This document shows, in pieces, positions 49,842-56,841 of a stretch of 64,000 bases of DNA. The notes under the pieces are model-generated. The model did no database searches. It worked only from the letters and a program-made list of their open reading frames with translations, and was not told where the DNA came from. Position 1 is the first letter of the stretch; each line of letters begins with the position of its first letter. The translations under genes and the position numbers were made by a program. Source of the DNA: Planococcus salinus (GTDB lineage: Bacteria; Bacillota; Bacilli; Bacillales_A; Planococcaceae); assembly GCF_003719725.1 (NCBI RefSeq), contig NZ_RIAX01000010.1, positions 62,001-126,000 on the forward strand. The letters run 5' to 3'.

Positions 49842-49886
49842 ACAAAAGACGAGCCGCGTATTCATCTACGCGGCTCGTCTTTTTCT
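49842..49886. terminator. bidirectional terminator
   Basis: AAAAGACGAGCCGCGTA pairs perfectly with TACGCGGCTCGTCTTTTT around ATTCATC-type loop bases. It serves the plus-strand GGDEF-EAL gene and possibly the minus-strand ankyrin gene. Confidence 0.9.
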
Positions 49887-49920
49887 GTCGCTGCTGAATA
49901 AATAGTAAACAGCAGAAAGC

Positions 49921-51330
49921 TTAATTCAACTCGCTACCCAAAGAACCCAGCCATTCCACCATTTCCCCACTAAGCCCCCACTCGTCAGCCGGGATATCAA
50001 AAATCGTATGGGCATGCGTATTGTCTCTTACTTGTGTATCCGCTCCAAAAGCCACCAACGTCTGGGCGGCGTTCAATCGATCATGATAGACAGCGAACAT
50101 TAAGGCGGTTTCACCTACTTCATTCTGCTGGTCGACATCCACGCCCCGGTAAACCAGGTCTTCAATCAGCGGCACATTTCCCCGCTCTGCCGCCAGCATC
50201 AATGGCGTAGCGCTGTTGGACATGCTTCTCTCGGATGTGTCGTAGCCCACATAGCCCGGATCAGCTCCCCAGTCCAGTAAATGTTCCGCAATGTCGGTTT
50301 TGTTGTTGCGAATCGCAGTGAACAGCACCGGGTAGCCGTCGGGGTTCAGCGTGTCCGGATCGGCTCCCTGCTCCACCATTTCTTGCACCACTTCCAATGT
50401 GCTGTACTCTGCCGCCGCATGGAGAAACGTCGTCTGGAAGTAAGGCGACGGGTGTCCCGACGGACTGAACAGGTAGTTCAAATCGTATTGGTAGTCATCC
50501 AGCAATTCCAGCGCTCTGGACGGTTTGCCGTCGATCAGCGCCGCATACAGATGCATTTCCTCGACTTCTGTAGCATAGCTGACAGTGGTGTCAGCGGAGC
50601 TTGCGAGTTCCGTCACTTGCTCTTCTGGGGCTTCCCATTCCTGCTCTTCTTCGGCCACTTCGTAAAATTTCTCCGGCTGTTCCTGTTCATACTCCACGGT
50701 TTCCTGGCCAACGCCCATCACCGGGCTCCTGGAAATCCGCTCCATCTCACCGATAAAGTCATCCAGTGACATGCCCGTTTCCTTTTCGTAGAATTTTGTA
50801 TCCATAAGGGAGAACAGTACGACTTCACTGTCCTGGTCAAAATTAAAAGCCAGGAAGTGGCGATCATCATGCACAACGACGGACCTGTTGTTAAATGCCT
50901 CCACATTGAACGCGGAATACCGTTTGATCACTTCATCATACTCATCCGCCAGCATGACTCCTTTTCCCGTCTTGGCAATGCCGCTTTCCACCATGATGGC
51001 GTTTACTTCATCGGTTTCTTTGTCAAAACCGAACGAAATGCCGAGCCCCTGGTATTCATAGCTGTAGCTTCCCGCCTCTTCCATTTCGTCACTCGGTATG
51101 CCAAACTCGTCTTCAACTGATTCGACAGAGTCATAAAGCCCGATTCCGTTGATGCTGATTTCCTGTTCCAGCGAAGCTTTCTGCGGTTTGGCGCTTTCCA
51201 TTTCTTGCCCAGCATTTTCTTTTTCTTCCGCTTCCTTGCTTGAATTGATATTGATTTCAATGTCGCAGCCGGCGAGCATGATTACACACCCCGCCACCAC
51301 CCCTGCATTAAACTTCTTGAAAATTCCCAT
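49921..51330 (-). CDS. Ankyrin-repeat lipoprotein
   Basis: 469 residues. The signal peptide has lipobox IMLAGC (Cys near 22), followed by a Lys/Glu-rich tether. Residues 50-190 or so form an unfamiliar globular domain (ISINGIGLYDSVESVEDEFGIP, similar in style to small CAP-like or YjgB-type domains). Four to five ankyrin repeats run from about 265 to the end: TTFLHAAAEYSTLEVVQEMVEQGADPDTLNPDGYPVLFTAIRNNKTDIAEHLLDWGADP, then ATPLMLAAERGNVPLIEDLVYRGVDVDQQNEVGETALMFAVYHDRLNAAQTLVAFGAD. It is anchored outside the membrane and should be a protein-binding scaffold. A sigma-D-like promoter lies upstream. Confidence 0.82.
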   Translation of the reverse strand: MGIFKKFNAGVVAGCVIMLAGCDIEININSSKEAEEKENAGQEMESAKPQKASLEQEISINGIGLYDSVESVEDEFGIPSDEMEEAGSYSYEYQGLGISFGFDKETDEVNAIMVESGIAKTGKGVMLADEYDEVIKRYSAFNVEAFNNRSVVVHDDRHFLAFNFDQDSEVVLFSLMDTKFYEKETGMSLDDFIGEMERISRSPVMGVGQETVEYEQEQPEKFYEVAEEEQEWEAPEEQVTELASSADTTVSYATEVEEMHLYAALIDGKPSRALELLDDYQYDLNYLFSPSGHPSPYFQTTFLHAAAEYSTLEVVQEMVEQGADPDTLNPDGYPVLFTAIRNNKTDIAEHLLDWGADPGYVGYDTSERSMSNSATPLMLAAERGNVPLIEDLVYRGVDVDQQNEVGETALMFAVYHDRLNAAQTLVAFGADTQVRDNTHAHTIFDIPADEWGLSGEMVEWLGSLGSELN

Positions 51331-51425
51331 CGGCTGTCCCCTTTTATCTGTTTTTCATAACTGTCCTTTTGCCAATGCTTCTTCCATCAACAATCCAGAT
51401 GCAAAAGCAACAGACTTTACTTCCT

Positions 51426-51452
51426 ATATCGGCAACAGCATTCTTTTCTTGA
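51426..51452 (-). promoter_or_regulatory. sigma-D-like promoter of the ankyrin lipoprotein gene
   Basis: TCAA (51452-51449), 15 bases, then a perfect GCCGATAT (51433-51426) on the minus strand, 96 bases before the start codon. The -35 has one mismatch. The rest of the 51331-52036 gap is AT-rich and holds only the repeat at 51777-51990. Confidence 0.65.
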
Positions 51453-51776
51453 ACCGTATTGTTGGAAATTTACAAGAAAAAAGACGTCTGTACCGTTTCT
51501 TGGGTCTGTTCCTCTCCGGTAAGTTTTTGCACACGCTAACCGGACCGCTGGCTTCAGCTTCCATTTGAATGTTAATTTACAAAAAATATACAAAAATTTA
51601 CTAAAAAACGATGTAATAAGACCTTTTTCGTGCTATTCTATTTACACAATGGGGGTATTGTATAAAGAAATAACAGTTATTCTTTCAACTTTCAAATCAT
51701 TACCTACACATACTCATTACCGACCTCTCAACACACTGATTTTAACCTCTACAAGTTGAATTAAAAATATGGAGTC

Positions 51777-51990
51777 TTCCATAAAGATATGGAGTAAAAC
51801 AGCGGAGACTCCAGCGGGATAGCGAAGTGCTGAAATCCACTCGGGCGTTAGCCCGAGTTAGTTCAGCGCAAGCCCGCAGGAAATACATGGGCCGAACTTC
51901 CTTCGGCCCTGTATTTGCGACGAAGCAGCGCAGCGATGCAGGAGCACTGGGTTTTCGCGGAGCTGTTTTGCGGAATATCAACAAGTAAAG
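51777..51990. repeat. repeat module A copy carrying an inserted module B
   Basis: Colinear with 47311-47455 but with 73 extra bases at 51884-51956, between GCAGGAAA and GCGGAGCTG. The extra part is module B (GGGCCGAAC...TTCGGCCC hairpin and GCGACGAAGCAGCG), also present at about 5840-5911. It ends 46 bases before the MHYT gene. Confidence 0.75.
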
Positions 51991-52036
51991 AGTATTAAGT
52001 TCAATTTATATTACCGATAGAAAGAGTTGGCAGCCA

Positions 52037-54466
52037 ATGGAAACCGTAACGTTTTCTTATGATTTTTCACTGATTCTCCTCTCCATCTTCGTAGCCGTGT
52101 TTACCTCTCTTGTGGCACTGGACATCAGTACGCGTCTTGCCGACTCCGAAGGAATCCGCCGCTTCCGCTGGATTGGCTCGGGTGCCATTGTGCTGGGACT
52201 CGGCACATGGGCGATGCATTTTATCGCCATGCTGGCGTTTCAGCTTGACATGGAAGTTACCTATGACATATCAATGGTCATCATTTCGATCATCCCGGCC
52301 CTGCTGGCGTGCGGCATCGCTTTTTACACCATCAGCAAGCCGTCTCCCAACCGCCTCCGGCTGGTCATCGCCGCCTTGTTTATCGGCACAGGCATCATTT
52401 CGATGCATTACTTCGGCATGGAAGCGATGCAGATGCCAGCCTCCATTACGTATGATCCTTTTCTGTGGGTGCTGTCTGTCATCATCGCCTATGCCACGTC
52501 GCTCATTGCCCTTTACCTGCTGTTTTCGGTCCAGCAGATGTCCCGTTTTCATTGGCAGAAGGTGGCGGCTGCCGTCATCATGGCTGGGGCCGTTGTCGGG
52601 ATGCATTATACCGGCATGGCCGCTGCGATGTTCTCGCCTGATGCCGCCCATCCGCATGCCGGTCACGCATCCATCAGCAGCCCGATACTGGCATATGCCA
52701 TCGGAATCAGCATGCTGATGATTCTGATCCTGGCATCGGTGAACGTCCGCGTCGATCAGAAGATCAGTGCAAGAACAGCCGAATCCGAACGGAAATTCCA
52801 GTCGGTCATCGAATCGGCGAACGACGCCATTATCGTCTCCGACAGCAATGGCAACATTTTGCAGTGGAATCAAGGAGCGCAGACGATTTTCGGCTATGCG
52901 AAAGAAGAAGTGCTCGGACTGAATCTGGATCTGATTGTACCGGATCAATTCAAGACCGCTCACCGGCAGGGCATGGCGCGCTATCTTGAGACGAAAAAGC
53001 CGCGTGTCATCGGAAAAACCGTCGAGCTGACAGGGCTTCGCAAAGACGGCACCGAGTTTCCGTTTGATATGTCACTGGGCGCCTGGGAAACCAACAAAGG
53101 GATTTTCTTCAGCAGCATTATCCGCGACATCACCGAGCGCAAGGCCACCGAAAAAGAAATCAGCAACCTGGTGTACCTGGACTCATTGACAGGGCTGCCG
53201 AACCGCCACCTGTTCAATGACCGCCTGGCTTCCGCGCTGCGGCAGTCCAAAGAAAACGATGCGCATTTTTCGCTGCTGTCGATTGACCTGGATTATTTCA
53301 AGCTGGTCAACGACACGTTCGGCCACGCCATCGGTGATTTGCTGCTGGTGGAAGTCACCAAACAGCTGCAGCTCATCACGACGGATACGGATACTGTTTC
53401 CCGCCTGGGCGGAGACGAATTCATCCTGCTGCTGCCGGGCACCGATTATGAAAAAGCGGCAACACAGGCAAAGCTTATCTTGGATCAATTGAGTGAACCG
53501 TTCCATATTGACGGAGAAGAGGTCTTTATCACCCCTTCCATCGGCATCAGCATGTACCCGGCGGACGGCAACGATCAGGATTCGTTGATAAAGCACGCCG
53601 ACATGGCGATGTACCGCGTCAAAGAAGAAGGGAAAAACAGCTTCCAATTTTTCAAACAGGAAATGAACGACAGCGTCTCCAGAAAATCGAGGCTCGCAAC
53701 GGGTTTACGCAAAGGGTTGGAGCAAGGCGAATTCTTTCTTCAGTATCAGCCGCAGATTGACATCAAAACTGAAAGAATCATCGGTGTGGAAGCATTGATC
53801 CGATGGGAGCATCCGGAATGGGGCATCGTGTCCCCGGCCGATTTTATCCCGGTTGCCGAAGAAACCGGCATTATCGTCCAGTTGGGTGAGTATGTCCTGC
53901 ACACCGCGTGCCGACAGAACAAAGCCTGGCAGGATGCAGGGCTGCCGCCGTTCCGTGTCGCCGTCAACATCTCTGCCCGCCAGTTCTCGCAGAGCAACCT
54001 GGCAGCGACGGTGTCACAGGCATTGGACCAATCGGGGCTTGACCCCAAATACCTGGAACTGGAATTGACCGAAAGCATCATCCAGGGAGCCAGCAGTGCC
54101 GTCACGGCCATGAAAGAATTGAAGTCGATGGGGCTTCATCTGTCGATTGACGATTTTGGCACAGGCTATTCCTCATTGAGTTATTTGAAGCTGTTTCCGA
54201 TCGATACATTGAAAATCGATCAATACTTCACACGCAACATCCAGGCGGATACAAAAGACGCCGCACTTGTAGATACCATCATCCGCATGGCGCATAATCT
54301 GGAATTGAACGTCATTGCCGAAGGCGTCGAAACCGATGAACAGCTGGCATTCTTACGGCAGCGCCACTGCGACCAGGCACAGGGCTATTACTTCAATAAA
54401 CCGCTGCTTCCGGCAGACATCGAAAGACTGTACCGGCTTCCGGTTGATGCCGAAGCGCCTGTCTGA
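52037..54466 (+). CDS. MHYT-PAS-GGDEF-EAL c-di-GMP enzyme
   Basis: 809 residues. The N-terminal seven-helix MHYT sensor has its three conserved motifs as MHFIAM, MHYFGM and MHYTGM, each at the outer end of a helix and thought to bind copper or sense gases. A PAS domain (about 248-370, VIESANDAIIVSDSNGNILQWN), GGDEF (YLDSLTGLPNRHLF, RLGGDEFILLL) and EAL (GVEALIRWEHP, AVNISARQF, ELELTES, IDDFGTGYSSL, LKIDQYF, AEGVE) follow. All catalytic residues look intact and there is no RxxD I-site. The ribosome site (AAAGAG) is weak. Confidence 0.93.
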   Translation: METVTFSYDFSLILLSIFVAVFTSLVALDISTRLADSEGIRRFRWIGSGAIVLGLGTWAMHFIAMLAFQLDMEVTYDISMVIISIIPALLACGIAFYTISKPSPNRLRLVIAALFIGTGIISMHYFGMEAMQMPASITYDPFLWVLSVIIAYATSLIALYLLFSVQQMSRFHWQKVAAAVIMAGAVVGMHYTGMAAAMFSPDAAHPHAGHASISSPILAYAIGISMLMILILASVNVRVDQKISARTAESERKFQSVIESANDAIIVSDSNGNILQWNQGAQTIFGYAKEEVLGLNLDLIVPDQFKTAHRQGMARYLETKKPRVIGKTVELTGLRKDGTEFPFDMSLGAWETNKGIFFSSIIRDITERKATEKEISNLVYLDSLTGLPNRHLFNDRLASALRQSKENDAHFSLLSIDLDYFKLVNDTFGHAIGDLLLVEVTKQLQLITTDTDTVSRLGGDEFILLLPGTDYEKAATQAKLILDQLSEPFHIDGEEVFITPSIGISMYPADGNDQDSLIKHADMAMYRVKEEGKNSFQFFKQEMNDSVSRKSRLATGLRKGLEQGEFFLQYQPQIDIKTERIIGVEALIRWEHPEWGIVSPADFIPVAEETGIIVQLGEYVLHTACRQNKAWQDAGLPPFRVAVNISARQFSQSNLAATVSQALDQSGLDPKYLELELTESIIQGASSAVTAMKELKSMGLHLSIDDFGTGYSSLSYLKLFPIDTLKIDQYFTRNIQADTKDAALVDTIIRMAHNLELNVIAEGVETDEQLAFLRQRHCDQAQGYYFNKPLLPADIERLYRLPVDAEAPV

Positions 54467-54469
54467 ATT

Positions 54470-54522
54470 TAAAAACCCCTTCACCTTTTTCCCGATGGAA
54501 AAAAAGGCGAAGGGGTTTTGTT
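54470..54522. terminator. bidirectional terminator
   Basis: AAAAACCCCTTC and GAAGGGGTTTT pair, extended by CCTTTTT/AAAAAGG inside. It lies between convergent genes. Confidence 0.85.
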
Positions 54523-54541
54523 TGGACTGCAATTGTAAGAC

Positions 54542-55360
54542 TCAGCGGATGCTTTCCAATGCCTGCTTGACCGTTGCATATGCTTCAGTTCGCGACATGT
54601 CGATGCCGCTGCTGACAATGGCCTGGACCAGATCCGGACGCAGCCCGGCGACGACAAGATGGATGCCCATGACACGCAGCATACTGCCGATCTGATGCAT
54701 GGCTTCAGCGGTCTGCATATCGATGGTCATGATGCCGGAGAAGTCGGTAATGACATGGTCGACTCTTTTCTCGGCGATTTTCGGGATGACGCTGCCTTTG
54801 ATGTGTTCGAGGCGATCGCTGTCGATAAAGCCGATTAACGGCAGAATGACGATATCGTCTTTGACCGGCACAATCGGTGCCGATAATTTGACGAGCTCAT
54901 TTTCCGTTTCTGCCTGAATTTTCTCGGACAGGCGCTCAAACGCGAAAAATGTTTCGTTCAGGCTGATGTCGAGGATGGCATTGATGCGCTTCATCAGGAA
55001 CGCATGATCCTTCAGCGATAAATCAAGTTCCAGGCTGATGGCAGTGAACAGGTCATTGAACACTTCGCGCGTCGGCGGATAGCGCCTCACGATTTCTGAA
55101 ATGCGGCCGTCTGTCGCCACCTGGACTTCAGCATTTTTCTTGCTCCACTCAATCAATGCTTCCGGCACGGCTTCACAGCCGCCTTCCTTCAATGAGTCGG
55201 CGAAGAACTCCAGCAAGCCGATATACATCGCAATCGCCTGCCCTTCTTCCTGCTCGGGAATATCCAACTGCAGCGCAGCAAGGACTTTTTCCACTACTTC
55301 ATTGGCCAGTGCTTCTGTGTTTTCAGTTATGTACTGGGAAAAACGTTCAAACGAACCCAT
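54542..55360 (-). CDS. RsbR-like STAS protein lacking both phospho-acceptor Thr
   Basis: 272 residues: a helical globin-like N-terminal sensor domain (about 1-145) and a C-terminal STAS domain (LSAPIVPVKDDIVILPLIGFIDSDRLEHIKGSVIPKIAEKRVDHVITDFSGIMTIDMQTAEAM). It resembles RsbR paralogues of the stressosome, which controls sigma-B. In B. subtilis RsbRA the phosphorylated residues lie in VVDT and IAQT; here they read TIDM and LVQA, so both Thr are replaced. It may be a dominant or constitutive stressosome subunit, or a regulator with another logic. I take the ATG at 55360, 9 bases behind AAGGTG. Confidence 0.85.
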   Translation of the reverse strand: MGSFERFSQYITENTEALANEVVEKVLAALQLDIPEQEEGQAIAMYIGLLEFFADSLKEGGCEAVPEALIEWSKKNAEVQVATDGRISEIVRRYPPTREVFNDLFTAISLELDLSLKDHAFLMKRINAILDISLNETFFAFERLSEKIQAETENELVKLSAPIVPVKDDIVILPLIGFIDSDRLEHIKGSVIPKIAEKRVDHVITDFSGIMTIDMQTAEAMHQIGSMLRVMGIHLVVAGLRPDLVQAIVSSGIDMSRTEAYATVKQALESIR

Positions 55361-55431
55361 CGGCATACACACCTTTTCTTTACTGATTCCTCTATTATAA
55401 CTTACCGCGCAGCTGACGTGTTGCAGTCTCT

Positions 55432-55794
55432 TTATTCGTGGTGACGCATGATGTTTTTTACTTTCAGGCGGCTGCTGGCGACCAGGTTCTTGGCCGATTC
55501 CCGCAGGGCATGGTAGCGGGTTTGCAGCAGGTCTTCGTTTTTCAGGTTGACCGGGTTCTGGATGATGCTGTCAAACCCTTCTGCCCAGTTGCTGAGGAAA
55601 GCGACGGCTTCCTTCAGGTGGCGCTTTTGTTCCTGAAGCTCCTGCTGCAGTTTTTGTTCCTGTTCGCGCAGCTGCAGAATTTCACTGAGCGCTTCCCGGA
55701 CCACCTGCCGGTCAGCGCCTTCCAGCGTTTCCGCCAGTTCCGCCAGCTTGTTGTCGTTAAACTTTGCTGTTTCCACTTCGTCCATCTTGTGCAT
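55432..55794 (-). CDS. Unknown coiled-coil protein, probably sigma-D dependent
   Basis: 120 residues, soluble, helical, with a Gln/Glu-rich coiled coil at about 40-65 (LREQEQKLQQELQEQKRHLKEAV) and a basic C-terminus (ASSRLKVKNIMRHHE). I do not recognise a family. AGGAGA lies before the ATG. The -35/-10 at 55886-55860 fit sigma-D, so it should be made with late flagellar proteins. Size and coiled-coil content would suit a chaperone or a signalling adaptor; this is inference. Confidence 0.7.
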   Translation of the reverse strand: MHKMDEVETAKFNDNKLAELAETLEGADRQVVREALSEILQLREQEQKLQQELQEQKRHLKEAVAFLSNWAEGFDSIIQNPVNLKNEDLLQTRYHALRESAKNLVASSRLKVKNIMRHHE

Positions 55795-55859
55795 GAGTTT
55801 CTCCTATCTGATCATTATTTGTCGTCCTGCGTTATTTTTTGGTTTTCGCACTTTCTTTT

Positions 55860-55886
55860 ATATCGGAAAATGACAGGAAATCTTAA
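55860..55886 (-). promoter_or_regulatory. sigma-D-like promoter for the coiled-coil gene
   Basis: TTAA (55886-55883), 15 bases, TCCGATAT (55867-55860) on the minus strand; one mismatch in each box. It lies 66 bases before the start at 55794. Confidence 0.7.
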
Positions 55887-55952
55887 CGGAAAAATGGAAT
55901 TTAATAACCTAATAGAGCAAAATTATTACAATTATTTTACCATAAAAAGCGG

Positions 55953-56714
55953 TCACTGATTCATTTCTTTGTAAAGATTCAGGCTTTCTTTCAAAAATCG
56001 GCGGTCAAAGCCGGTTTTTTCATGGAGCCGCTCGACCCATTCCGCCAGAGTGCCCAGCGGTGGGTCTGGAAACAGCCCGTCACTGGTGCTCAAAAAACTT
56101 TCCCAATGCTCGAATTCCCAGTGAGCGATTTCGTCTTTATACGGCAGACGGACTTCGACCAACGCTTTCGGATAGACATGGCGCTGTGAAAACTCAGCTG
56201 CTTCCAGAAAAGCTGTCATACTGACCGGTTCTGCGGAATACCATTGCTGCGACGTTTTGCCGTTCGGCCGGTGATACAGCACTTCAACAGCTGTTCCTGT
56301 CGTTTTGACCTGAACAGTGGCCGCCGGAAAAAAACCTGCCAGTTCAGCAACGGTGTAGGCTTCATCATGGCCATCGATTAAAATTGGCTGCAGCCACTGG
56401 TCGCCCAGGTCGCATAAAAAGCGCCGGCCTTTTTCATCCACCGCCACGACCGCGGCATGCGCATCTTCTGTTCCCAAATCGTCTCCGATCGGATAGGCTT
56501 CCACTCCTGCTTCCTTAAACGCGTCGAGCAGCCAAATCGCCAGGTCAAAACAATTCCCCGTAATGCCGTAACGTTGCCGGTGGCATTTCATCGTCTCGAC
56601 ATCGCGCTGCTTTTTTGTACCTCCTTGCGCAAAAATCCACGCTTTCGTCAACGTCTCCATCGGAAAATCATCAAACTGCCTCCAAACCACTAACAAGCTC
56701 TCCGGCGCTTTCAT
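55953..56714 (-). CDS. Transglutaminase/arylamine N-acetyltransferase-like protein
   Basis: 253 residues from the ATG at 56714 (GGAGGTGG 6 bases before). A Cys-His-Asp triad of the transglutaminase/NAT fold is visible: Cys in ITGNCFDLAIWLLDAF, His in EDAHAAVVAVD and Asp in FLCDLGDQWLQPI, in the right order and spacing. The remaining half is unlike well-known NATs, and the substrate is unknown. There is no signal peptide, so it acts in the cytoplasm. Confidence 0.7.
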   Translation of the reverse strand: MKAPESLLVVWRQFDDFPMETLTKAWIFAQGGTKKQRDVETMKCHRQRYGITGNCFDLAIWLLDAFKEAGVEAYPIGDDLGTEDAHAAVVAVDEKGRRFLCDLGDQWLQPILIDGHDEAYTVAELAGFFPAATVQVKTTGTAVEVLYHRPNGKTSQQWYSAEPVSMTAFLEAAEFSQRHVYPKALVEVRLPYKDEIAHWEFEHWESFLSTSDGLFPDPPLGTLAEWVERLHEKTGFDRRFLKESLNLYKEMNQ

Positions 56715-56775
56715 GGCGGACCACCTCCCTTTTCTTTGATTATATGAAAAATGGTTCGTGGTTGTCTGCATTTGA

Positions 56776-56816
56776 AATGAAAAAAGCCGAACCCGTGTGG
56801 ATTCAGCTTTTTTAGC
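56776..56816 (-). terminator. terminator of the GAF-GAF-PAS-GGDEF-EAL gene
   Basis: On the minus strand AAAAAAGCTGAATCC pairs, with two bulges, with GGGTTCGGCTTTTTT around ACAC, 26 bases after the stop at 56842. Confidence 0.75.
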
Positions 56817-56841
56817 GTGGCAGCCTTAGAAAACAGGCAGC

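Noticed and set aside
51990-52036. Sigma-D promoter for the MHYT gene (ACCGATAG)
   Set aside because: The -10 matches six of eight but the best -35 (TTAA) has only 14-bp spacing; too weak to claim.
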